Source: Neocallimastix lanati (nom. inval.) | Taxonomy: Eukaryota; Neocallimastigomycota; Neocallimastigomycetes; Neocallimastigales; Neocallimastigaceae | NCBI GenBank assembly: GCA_016946835.1 | Contig: JACVTC010000263.1 | Span: forward strand, 1 to 64,000 | DNA length: 64,000 bases | Direction of reading: 5' to 3' | In this document: piece after piece, positions 12,014 to 22,247 of the stretch | How the letters are laid out: each line of letters begins with the position of its first letter | Numbering within the stretch: the stretch's first letter is position 1 | Made by a program: the position numbers and the translations under genes | The notes under the pieces: model-generated | Seen by the model: the letters and a program-made list of their open reading frames with translations, nothing else | Database searches by the model: none | What the model was told of the DNA's origin: nothing

Positions 12014-12258
12014 TGTTAACGTATGTTAAATTTATTGATATAAAGTTATAGTCAACTTAAGTTTAATAAAATATTATATTTAATTATATTAAATATATTG
12101 TAATAACAAAATATAATATAAATTAATATGTATCTAGAACAAGCCACAATTAAATATAAAAAATATAATTTTATCTTTACTTTAAATCTTTGTTAACCAT
12201 TTATATAACACTTGCGTTATATATCTAATTATTAACAAATAAATATTAATCAATAAAA
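12014..12258 (+). repeat. 5' LTR of element B
   Basis: Begins TGTTAACGTATG and ends TTAATCAATAAAA before the primer-binding site. Contains AAGCCACA at 12141-12148 and a TATA-like ATATAAA at 12154-12160, the likely promoter core. Matches 17210-17455 with about eight differences including one single-base indel. Confidence 0.95.
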
Positions 12259-12272
12259 GATTAAGAGTCTCA
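12259..12272 (+). promoter_or_regulatory. Primer-binding site of element B
   Basis: GATTAAGAGTCTCA directly abuts the 5' LTR. It is complementary to the tRNA-Lys(CUU) anticodon arm, predicting minus-strand DNA priming by a tRNA fragment cut in the anticodon stem rather than by a tRNA 3' end. Confidence 0.8.
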
Positions 12273-12332
12273 AATACTCTATAATAATAACAAAGCTTTT
12301 TATTTAAAAATCGATTTTAACAAAGTATTAAG

Positions 12333-13283
12333 ATGGCCTATCAATTTAACTTATCTAAGGACCAACGTCTTCGTGGTACATCCAATTTTGCCACATGGAA
12401 TTTCCTTATCATGATTGCACCTAGGAGATACGGAATGCAAGAATTCATTGAAGAAGATGTTATCTCTCACCTGAAGGATAATGACTATATGTTTAATCCT
12501 ATTGGAGAATCTAAGACGGTAAAAGCTATCCTGAAGATTATTGAGGAATTACAATTAAATCATGGAGAAAATGTAAACTACAATGAAGTATTTAGTCAAA
12601 ACCGAAATAGAATCATTGCTAAAGCAGAAGAGAAAGACTCTCAATTAATGCTTATGGTGGTTCAAAACATTGAAGACAAAATATTAAGGGAAGTTAATAG
12701 AATGAAGAAAACATTCACAATTATGGAAAAGCTAACTTCAAAATTCGGTGATATGAATAATGACACTGAATACTGGCTCAAGAAATTGCGAAAACTTAAG
12801 GCGAATAACCTCAGCCAAATAATGAAGATGGCTGACAGTGTAAATGAAATATTCGATAAAATGGAAGATGCCGGAGTAAATTTGACTGAAAGGGAGAAAT
12901 TAAAGTGCATGTTCAATATTTTACCAAATGACTTTAAAAATATTATAGATGTAACCTTAGAAACTACCGCTAGACAATTATATGAAAGTATAAAAGATAG
13001 AATTTCAGCTAGATCATATCTAGAAAATTGGGAAAATACAATGGATGAACATGATAATCATGATGATCCAATGGATTTAGATCTAATTGAAAAACGTTAT
13101 AAAAATAAAAACTATCATAAAGGAAAAGGTTTTGTTAAGAAAATAAACAGAAACAATAACAAAACTAACAAAAATTTATATTGTCATATTTGTGAGATAA
13201 GAGGACATCTCACTAAAGATTGTAAATACAATATGAAAGCAAGAGAAAACAAAAAGGAAGGGAGGCAACAATCACTCTACTAG
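12333..13283 (+). CDS. gag: Gag protein of copia element B
   Basis: 316-residue nucleocapsid/capsid precursor that would assemble virus-like particles in the cytoplasm and package element RNA. The N-terminal two thirds (about residues 1-225) has the alpha-helical UBN2-type gag pattern, with Trp at ATWNFLI near residue 23 and regularly spaced helices. The tail (about 235-316) is basic and ends in a canonical CCHC zinc knuckle, CHICEIRGHLTKDC at about residues 284-297. The ATG lies 60 bases after the primer-binding site and is the first in frame. The frame ends at TAG (13281-13283), but the same frame continues open into protease, so gag and pol are one frame separated by a single stop. This is either a nonsense mutation or a readthrough site. 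The coding sequence has no internal damage. Confidence 0.9.
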   Translation: MAYQFNLSKDQRLRGTSNFATWNFLIMIAPRRYGMQEFIEEDVISHLKDNDYMFNPIGESKTVKAILKIIEELQLNHGENVNYNEVFSQNRNRIIAKAEEKDSQLMLMVVQNIEDKILREVNRMKKTFTIMEKLTSKFGDMNNDTEYWLKKLRKLKANNLSQIMKMADSVNEIFDKMEDAGVNLTEREKLKCMFNILPNDFKNIIDVTLETTARQLYESIKDRISARSYLENWENTMDEHDNHDDPMDLDLIEKRYKNKNYHKGKGFVKKINRNNNKTNKNLYCHICEIRGHLTKDCKYNMKARENKKEGRQQSLY

Positions 13284-14886
13284 AAAAACCATAAAAATGA
13301 AGAAAAGGATTTAAAAACATTTTGTTTAGTGGAAAAAATAACTTCCAAACATGAAGAAAGTGACAGTGAAAGAGATGATAATTTTGAAAACATCAGACCA
13401 TTATGTGAACCACGTATTAATGATGCTTTATTAATTGAGTCAATAAATGAGCCATATATAATAGATAATAATGAAAAATCCTTAAACATAATTGAAAGAA
13501 ATATAGAAAGTAACGAAACAATTGAATGGTATTATGACAGTGGAGCTTACGAACATGTAACTAATGATAAAAGGCTCTTGAAAGATTATAAAGAAGATTT
13601 TGTACAACTAAGATGTGCAAACAATACTACTTTAGATTTTGAAGGATATGGTAGTTGTGAATTTACCATAAACAACTACCATATAAAATTAAACAAAGTA
13701 TTATATTCAAAAAAGGCACATAAAAACTTGATAAGTGCTATCGAATTCGCAAAAATAGGTATAACATACGTTATTGAGCCAATAAGTAAAGTAAAATTGA
13801 CTATATCTGACTGTGATAAAAATGTTATCGGAACGTTTCTATCAACTGATTTCAATCAATTTAAAATAAATACAAAAAGTATAATAAATTATCAAAATAT
13901 TTTATCATTAGATGATTTAGGACAAAATAGTCTAAAAATATGGCACAGAAGAATGGGCCATCAATATATAAGAAATATTTCTAAGCATTTAGAATTACAC
14001 GAGATCAAGTTCCCAAAATGTAAAGAATGTAAAGTAGTAAAAATGAAACATTCACCACATAATGGGAACAATCCAAAATCAAACAAAATACTCGAAGTAA
14101 TACACTCTGACATTTCGGGGCCATATAAAAGTTCTATTAATAACAAAAAATATTTCATAACCTTCTTAGACGAATATTCTTGGAAGATATGGCTATTCAC
14201 TCTAAAATCTAAAGCCGAAGCCCCAGACATTATTATTGATTTTCTCAAATACCTTAACAATCAATTTGAAGATCATAAAGTTAAAATATTTTAAACTGAT
14301 GGTGGTAAAGAATATAAAAATAAGAAAATAAGAAGATACTGAAAAGATAATGGAATTGAAAAATCATTCTCTCCACCATATTGTCCAGAAAATAATGGAA
14401 AAGCCGAAAGGATAAATCAAACAATAAAAAACACAGCTAAAACTTTATTATTTTAGGCAAAATTATCTGTAAATTTCTGGGAATATGCAGTCAGACATGA
14501 GGCTTATTTGTATAATATGATTCCTCATGAAGGAAATAATAATTTAATACCTGATGAAGTCATATCAGGAAAAAGTATTTCTTTGAAACACTTAAGAACT
14601 TTTGGATGTAAATGTTATTATATTGATAACATGGAAAACAAATCCAATTTCACTCCAAAGGCAAAGGAAGGAATATTTCTTGGTTTCAGCAAGAAAAATT
14701 ACTCATATAGGATTATGGACATAAAAAAACAAAAGAATACATCATGTCAGAGAAGTAGAATTTTGAGAATTATATCCAGTAAATTATATATATGAGAAAG
14801 AAGGATTTGAGGACCCATATTTCTCTTTTACAAAAATTGAAAATAATATAGCAAACAATAATAATAATAATGAAAATAATCATATT
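13284..14886 (+). pseudogene. pol: Protease and integrase part of copia element B pol
   Basis: Continues the gag frame after the TAG. The protease active site is WYYDSGAYEHVTND at about 13528-13569. A GAG-pre-integrase zinc-binding domain follows at about 13935-14050 (WHRRMGHQY and CKEC). The integrase core shows the catalytic triad: first Asp in VIHSDISGPY (about 14098-14127), second in TDGGKEY (about 14295-14315), Glu in ENNGKAE (about 14389-14409). In-frame stops interrupt it at 14292-14294, again in the next line (Y-stop-KDN) and at about 14454, and a frameshift near 14735 separates it from the linker. Catalytic residues are preserved despite the stops, so inactivation looks fairly recent. 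Confidence 0.9.
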
Positions 14887-16590
14887 ATGAATGAAAATAT
14901 AATTAATAATATAGAAAACATATATGATGTTTTAAACGATAAAAATAATTTAAATGAAAACAATAATAATAATGATTTAAATAACATTATTGTAAACGAT
15001 AATTTAAATAATATGAATATGGATAACAAGGATAATAAAATTGAAGTGGAAAATAATTTACATGAAAATAACTCTAAAATAATTATTAATACTTTAGATA
15101 ATATGAATAATAAAAATATAGATAAAAGTAAGGAAAATATGGATGATAATTCTAACAACAACGACATAATTAATTTAAACAACAAAAATAACAAAATTAA
15201 AACAATAACCTTAGAAAAGGAAGTAAAAACAAATAAATTATTGGATATGAATAAAATAAATAACACACATAGCAATAAACATAATATTACTTTAGAACAA
15301 AATAATTTATACGCAAATAATAATGTTAATTCAAATGTAATTTCTGAGGTGAATAATGAAATTTCAACTAATGCAAAACATAGTATAGTTCATATAAATA
15401 AAAATTATAATAATCAAAATAAAAACATAGTACTGGAAAAACAAAATATAATTCAAAATGTCAATAACAATTTTTTAAATAAAAATAATGAATTTATATT
15501 TACCAATATCCATGAAAACAATAGAAATAATTCGAATCTTTCTTTAAAAAATATGGTAAATAATTCTTACATTGAAAAAGGTGAATGCAGTTATTCTTCT
15601 AATAAAAATAAACATAATTGGGCAGAAAAAGGAAAAGATGCTGAAAACCCTTCAATTATCCATAAGGAATATAGTAAAAAATCCTGTAAAAAAGATATTG
15701 TTTTACCGACTCTGATAAATATTGATAATTCAAATATAAATGATACCATACCAACTAAAAATTCTTCTGCTGTTACTCCTGTAAAAACACTATATTGATA
15801 TTTCTAAATCTAAACACGAAAAAAATTTTAATAATAAAAATTTTTCAAAAAATGAAGAAAAATTTAATTTACAACCATTGGATAATGATAAAATAATTAA
15901 AATTCATAATTCAAATTCAGACCCAATAATGACGAAGAATAATAATATTGAGAATAATAATTCCACTAAATTAAAAAATCATATAGTACAACACGTGAAT
16001 CTACAACATTTATTGATAAAAATTATAAATTACATAAAATTTATGATAATAGTAATAAATCTACGAAACTTGAAAAAAATTTTTATTAATAAATTTTTTT
16101 CAAAATCTCAATAATAAAAATATAATTAATGAAAAAATTAAAGACAGTACATCAGTAACATATGATACTTTTGATAAAACATTTAAACTTTCTCATAATA
16201 AATCTTTAAATAATGAAGATTCTGTCACCAAAAATATTAATGATGATAATTATAATAATAATATTATTGCTACTAATGAAATTATACAAGATAATGTCGT
16301 AGATAATAATCTATCAAATAACAATTCCAATTGTTCAAATTTATATGAAAAAGATTTTATCCCTAATGGCGACAAAACTCCCCAGGATAATTTTTCTATT
16401 AACCATGATTTAAGTTCTGATACTAATTATATTAATGATAACATTATTTCCATTATTTCTGACCAAGATGTTAATATGACTGATGATATGACTGGGATTA
16501 ACAATCAGTCCGTACTCAAAACGTTCTTTAAGTCCTGATACTTTCTCTAATATTACTAATGATATCTCTCGGCCTAAATATGATGTTTCC
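14887..16590 (+). pseudogene. Asn-rich linker of copia element B pol
   Basis: About 1.7 kb of AAT/AAA-rich coding-like sequence between integrase and RT. Its longest open part (14887-15798, 303 codons) is mainly Asn, Lys, Asp, Glu and Ile with no folded-domain signature; further open pieces at 15878-16114 and after are frameshifted. Copia elements usually have a shorter variable linker here, so this one appears expanded by AAT slippage. It ends with NIxxDISRPKYDV-like residues just before the RT domain at about 16590. It is unlikely to be an independent gene. Confidence 0.65.
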
Positions 16591-16594
16591 AATG

Positions 16595-17189
16595 ATGATA
16601 AAATGGTTTTTACTATTTACTCTGATACACCTATTGGTTATAAAAAAGATATTAATTGTCCTAATAAAAATAATTGCTATAAAGCTATCCAAGATGAACT
16701 TGATAATTTATACAATAATAATGTTATGTCCATTGTTATATATATTCCTAAAGGCAAAAATCTTATTTCTGCCAAATGGGTTTTTGCTACCAAAAAAGAT
16801 TCTAATAATAAAACAGTCCCATATGCTGGATTTCTAAGAAACAAACATGTGTAGCTACGTCTACAGCAGAAGCGAAATACATTAGCACATCCGAAAATAT
16901 TAAAAAGATTCTATGGATCAGAAATATTTTAAAAGAATTAATAAATTATAATAAAACAATTACTATTTTCACAAATAATTTAGCAAGTAAAATAATTATT
17001 GAAAATGGTGAAATCAATACAAAGTTAAAACACATAGATATTAGATTTCAGTATAATAGAGATAATACAGTAAAAAGGAAAGTAAAATTAGAATACAAAG
17101 ATAAAACAGAAATGTTAGCTGACGCTTTTACTTGAGATATTAATGGTACAAAAATGAGTATATTTGCAAATAAGATTTTTAGTATTTAA
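16595..17189 (+). pseudogene. RT start fused to RNase H of element B
   Basis: Encodes the first part of the RT domain (YKAIQDELDNLYNNNVMSIV, then LISAKWVFATKKDSNNK, 16678-16815) and then jumps, near 16825, directly to RNase H sequence: SKKQTCVATSTAEAKYIS (about 16834-16887), NLASKIIIENGEI and LKHIDIRFQYNR, ending LADAFT and INGTKMS before stop at 17187-17189. The palm with the YVDD box, about 900 bases in relatives, is missing. One further stop lies in the terminal part. The element therefore cannot reverse transcribe itself. Confidence 0.85.
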
Positions 17190-17200
17190 ATATCTAATTT

Positions 17201-17209
17201 GAGGGGGAG
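17201..17209 (+). promoter_or_regulatory. Polypurine tract of element B
   Basis: GAGGGGGAG immediately before the 3' LTR is the plus-strand DNA primer site. The same block closes the integrase relic at 1575-1583. Confidence 0.85.
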
Positions 17210-17455
17210 TGTTAACGTATGTTAAATTTATTGATATAAAGTTATAGTCTAGCTTAAGTTTAATAAAATATTAAATTTAATTATATTAAATATATTGTAA
17301 TTACAAATTAAAATATAAATTAATATGTATCTAGAACAAGCCACAATTAAATATAAAAAATGTAATTTTATCTTTACTTTAAATCTTTGTTAACCATTTA
17401 TATAACACTTGCGTTATATATCTAATTATTAATAAATAAATATTAATCAATAAAA
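17210..17455 (+). repeat. 3' LTR of element B
   Basis: Matches 12014-12258 with about eight differences. AAGCCACA lies at 17338-17345. Followed by the right target duplication ATAAA (17456-17460). Confidence 0.95.
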
Positions 17456-17460
17456 ATAAA

Positions 17461-18077
17461 AATTAATAATAATAATAATAAAAAAAAAAGTAAAAACTTT
17501 TCAATGATAAATTTTTTTTTTTTTATTTTTTTTTTTTTTTATTTATTTTTTTTTTTTTTTTATTTTTTTTTTTTTATTATTAATTTTTTTTTTTCATTTT
17601 ATTTTATTTCATTTTTTTTTTTTTTTTTATAAAATATTTTTAATATATTTATTTATTATTATTTAATTAAAATAAAATATAAAATGTTGAATTTTAAACA
17701 ATTTATTAATAAAATAAATAATAATTATTAAAATAAAAATAAATTTATAAAATTTTTTGTCTTAATATTATTATTTATTATTTAATTATTCAATTATTAA
17801 TAATATTCAATTATTCAATTATTATTAATTTTATTTATTAATTATTATTTATCAATTATTTATTATTATTTATTAATTATTTATTTATTAATTATTTATT
17901 TATTATTTATCAATTTATTTATTTCAAAAAATAATAAAAAAAAAAAAAAAAAATTATATAAATTATATATTCTTAATGTTTGCTTATTTTTTTAATTTTT
18001 TTTTTTTTCTTGCATTATATTATTTTTTATTATTATTATTATCATTTTTATTATTATTTTTATTATTAGTTGTACCT
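17461..18077. other. AT-rich 3' flank of the AAA-ATPase gene
   Basis: No gene. Dominated by poly(T) runs (17510-17630) and ATTATTTATT/ATTCAATT repeats. The segment at about 17640-17830 recurs at 33020-33240 in the same position relative to the AAA-ATPase relic there, so it is part of the duplicated segment. Confidence 0.6.
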
Positions 18078-21040
18078 TTAAGTTTTATTATCATCTTCAT
18101 TATCTTCATATTCTTTTATATCTCCATTATTTTCTTTCATTTCAATAAGGCATTTTCTTCTATTAAAAGCCATACCATACTTTATAATTTTATTAAAACT
18201 ATTTTTAAATTTTTCATCATATTTTTGATTATCAATTTGGTTTATGGCTTCTTTACATGCTTTACTTAGTGAGTTCTGGTCATCTTTATCGGATACTTTA
18301 ATTTCAATTATAATATATTCCTCGTTTTCTTTTTCATTAGGAAAACCTATATCAATTATACCGTATCCACTTTCTTGTTCTGCTACTAAACCTTTAACAT
18401 TAAGATTAAAAAACAACTGCATTAAAAATAGTTGATATACATGTTCAGGAGGTGAACTTTCCGTCGATTTCCTTTTATAACTAATAGGTAAATGACGTGA
18501 ACTAAATTGTCTTAGATATTTACTTAAACCTTTATTAATCATTTCTAAATCTTTATTATAAATTCCATTAATAAAATTTTCTAAAACTTCACTTATTTTA
18601 AAATCGCCATAATCAGATGTTATTTTTTCTTTATTTAATTCTTCCATTAATTCATTAAAGTTATCTAAAACTTCCTGATTTGGAATTTTAAAATATAATA
18701 TATCTTCCAAATCCTTTGTTTCAATTAATTTATTTTTATAGGATTCAATTTCTTTTTCATTCATATTAAATACTTTAAGGTCATTTGATGTAAATTTCAT
18801 CTTTAAATTATTCATATTTTTGATGTTTTCGTTATATTCTTCTTCATCTGCTACTGCTAAATAACCAGAAAAAAATAAAACTTTCCAGATGTCTCTATAT
18901 GAATAATCTTTTCTTAAAAAATTATCATCAATTCCGGAATCTTTATCATATGATATTTTTATTATTCTTCCACATAATAGACTTAAAAATTCGATTTCAA
19001 AATTAAAGTCATTTTCTCTAATAAGATTTTTTAGTTTGTCATTACTTCCTGTATTAACCCAATAATTAGATAATTCATAATTTTCTTTTTTATCCTTATT
19101 AGTCTCAATGAATTTTATTACAGAAAATGGATTATATATATTTTTAATAATACCTTTATCAGAAAAACAAGAATATCCGTCATATTTTTTTTTAAGTCTT
19201 TCTTTTATTCCATCTTTTGTTTTGTCTTTGTCACTTTTTTCTTTGTTATCAGAAATATTAAATTGGATAATATTTTATTTAATTCGTCTTCTGTAAATCC
19301 ATAGCAATCACTAAAATAATCATCTTTAAGAAGTGAGCATTTAGTGAAATTATTAGCTCCTGAATTTAATTCATTTAATCCTATATCTAAACAACCTGTG
19401 ACTATTCCAAAATGTAAATAGTCATTTCCTTTAAAAGGTATCTGAAAAAAAAGTTTTAATTGTACCAAACGTACTTTCACTTTTTAACTTTTCAGAAAAA
19501 ATTTTATCGTATTCATCAATTAAAATGATACAATTTCTTTTATAAAATTCTTTTAAACATGTACATAAAAATTTTATGGTACTTTGTAATATTACACCAT
19601 CTGACTTTTGTTCAATTTTATTCCATTCTTCCTGTTGATCCCTACTTAATTTGTTAAAATCAATTCTTTTTTTGTAATAATTAAATACGGAAGATATTTC
19701 TTTTTTTAGAAAGTTAATGATGGAACTATTATCATCCTCCTTATTATTGTTACTTTTAAAATTTAAATAAATTACAGGATATTTGTGAAAATGTCTCATA
19801 TTTTTTCTATCTTTGCTTACTTCTAAGCCATCAAATACAAATTTCTTATCTTCATTTTCTTTTTCATTTATCGGCTTTTCAAAAAAATCTTTAATCATAC
19901 TTAAATTTAAACTTTTTCCAAATCGTCTTGGTCGTGTTATCAAATAGGCATTAATTCCTTTACGGTTAATTAATTTTGATATCATTTTCGTTTTATCAAT
20001 TAAATAACAATTTTCATTTGAAGCATATTGGAATTTTTCCCCTGTATATATTTCTTTTTGCATTTCTTTTTCCTTAATTTTATTTCCATAATTTATTTCG
20101 TAAATTACATCACAAATTTTTTTATTAAAGGCTATTCCAAATTTGATGATTTTATCATATTCATTTTTTAATTCAATTTTATCAAATATTAAATTTTCGT
20201 TGTAATCTAAAGCTTCAATACATCCTTTTTCAACATTATTGTTATAATTAATTATAATATAAATAATATCATTTTTATTATTATTTAATGTATTAGTTTC
20301 AAGATTATCCTTTGGAATTATTAATAATTCACGAATATTATTATTTTCATTAAAGATTTCTTTGGTAACAACTTCACATTCATCACTTAGACTTAACAAT
20401 GAGTAAATTATACTGTAATATTTATCTATAAATTCATTCTTATAATAATCGTAACCGGTACTGTAACCTAAATTGCTTTTTATTTTATCTTTTAGGAATT
20501 CTATAATCCTTTCTTCATCATAATTACTTGTCAATGAGTCTATAGTATTTTTTATTTTTTCAACGTTAAATAAATTTTTTTTCCATTCAAAAAAATTTTT
20601 TTTAATAAATTCTCTAATATCCTCAGTCTTAATTATTAATTTTCTTACTTCCGAAATATTGCCATTATTAGTAGTAACATCAACTATTAAATAACCATAT
20701 TCAATTAATAAAGTCCAAATAATTTCTCGATGTTTATTTATATAATCTTTCTTTAGCATTTCATAATTCGTTAATTCCGGAATTTTCTTTTCAATATATC
20801 CATTTTGAAGAAGAAAAATCATATCTTTAATCAAAATGTAATCAAAATTTTTAAATATTTCATTTATAAATTCAATATTAAATGAAGAATTATTTAATTT
20901 TTTTTTATTAATTTTGGTTTTAATATTATGTAATACCTGAAATAGATCATAAAATTTGATTTTATTATTTTCATCTTTATTACCAATGTAATTATTCATT
21001 TTATCATTTTCATTCATATTATCAACTTTTATATTATTGC

Positions 21041-21134
<94 letters not shown>

Positions 21135-21166
21135 ATTATTATTACTATTATTATTATTATTAGAGC

Positions 21167-21202
<36 letters not shown>

Positions 21203-22247
21203 CAATAAAATGAGTTAAATATGTTGAAAATATAATATTTATTTCATTTGTAATATTAACATTTTTTGAATTTGTAGTTGATAATTCATTTATATCATTT
21301 ATATCATCATAATAGCCATATTTATCAAAAATTTCATTGTTTAATTTTAATATGGATATAAGTTTTTTCATTTCAGAATCGGTTATATTAAAATATTCTT
21401 TATATTTACCATCTATTATAGAGTTATTTATTAAATTTATTTCGTTAAAATAGTATTCATTTACATTTAAATTTCCTGTAATGAATGTTTTAAATAAATA
21501 ATGATAATACTTATCTTCTTTAAATATATTTAAAAAGACATCTTTATAAAATTTAAAAAATTTATTATAAAAACTAGTATTAACAGTGTTTAATATGGGT
21601 GAATCATAGTTATCTATTAATAATATTATTTGTTTATTGAATGCTTCATTTAAACTTAAACATAGAAAAGAAATTGATTCTTTTAATTCATATAATGAAA
21701 AAATACCACTTTGAAAATTTTCCCATTGTTCTTTATCATATTTATCTAAATTTTTTAAATTAATGTTTTTATAACTTCTAAACAATTTTTTAATAAAAGA
21801 TTTAAAACTTTCAATAGTTGCTTCATACGTTTCTTCTATAATGACAGTACTAAAATCAAGATAAATTACTGGATATTTACCTTGATATTTATCAAGATAT
21901 GTTTGGTCATCTTCCTTTTCTTTACTTATTAATAAATTTTCAAAATATTTTTTGTTTTGAAGGTTTTGAAATTCATTTTCTTTTATGTTTTCATAATTCA
22001 TTTCAAAAAAATAACGCAGCATTTTTAAATTAGTAGTCTTTCCATATCCGGAGGGTCTAGTAACACATACTATTTCTGATTCATCCTGTAAAAATTTTTT
22101 TATTAATAAGGATTTATCAATATAAAAATATTGACAATTAAACTTTTTTAATAAATCACTACTTTCTTTCCTTTTTTTATTTGGAGGTTCTGCTGTGGAA
22201 TCCTGATTTTCATCTTCAGTTAATCGTTTTAATTTGTTTTCAGCCAT
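18078..22247 (-). pseudogene. AAA-ATPase-like / PDDEXK_9 protein, two frameshifts
   Basis: Best-preserved copy of a large family. The first 938 codons (22247-19431) hold a Lys-rich NLS-like PPNKKRK (residues 21-27); an ATPase domain with altered Walker A RPSGYGKTTNL (64-74) and altered Walker B LLIDNYD (209-215); a long Asn run (about 345-405); a degenerate nuclease-like stretch; and a second ATPase domain with canonical RPRRFGKSLNLS (772-783) and LIDEYD (909-914). A frameshift near 19445 at an A8 run and another near 19262 (one A missing relative to the copies at 31767 and 63650) separate this from the C-terminal part, open down to 18078. That part carries a PDDEXK_9-type nuclease: GYGIIDIGF with the catalytic Asp, then IIIEIKV with E-x-K, then AINQIDNQKYDE. 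Bacterial homologues are common, so horizontal origin is plausible. Function is unknown. The frameshifts could be assembly errors, in which case the gene is intact. Confidence 0.85.
21045..21210 (-). repeat. (AAT)n run encoding polyasparagine
   Basis: An almost uninterrupted trinucleotide run (TTA on the plus strand) lying in frame inside the AAA-ATPase-like gene, with a few AGT/ATT interruptions giving Ser and Ile. It lies between the first ATPase domain and the degenerate nuclease region. Length is probably polymorphic. Confidence 0.9.

Larger units (their letters stand above)
12014..17455 (+). mobile_element. Ty1/copia element B with RT deletion
   Basis: LTR element on the plus strand with 245/246-bp LTRs (12014-12258, 17210-17455), 5-bp target duplication ATAAA (12009-12013 and 17456-17460), PBS at 12259-12272 and polypurine tract GAGGGGGAG at 17201-17209. 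Domain order is gag, protease, integrase, Asn-rich linker, RT, RNase H, which is Ty1/copia order. Gag is intact; pol has stops, frameshifts and a deletion that joins the start of RT directly to RNase H near 16825. The LTRs differ at roughly eight positions, so the insertion is older than element A. A paralogous site without the element is present at about 32880-32985. Confidence 0.95.

Noticed and set aside
14880-15275. 131-codon hydrophobic minus-strand frame
   Set aside because: Antisense of the Asn-rich pol linker; AAT/AAC read backwards gives Ile/Leu/Val-like codons.
18078-22247. Dictyostelium or Plasmodium origin based on Asn runs and AT content
   Set aside because: The abundance of Ty1/copia elements together with AAA-ATPase-like/PDDEXK families fits anaerobic fungi better; not provable from this window alone.
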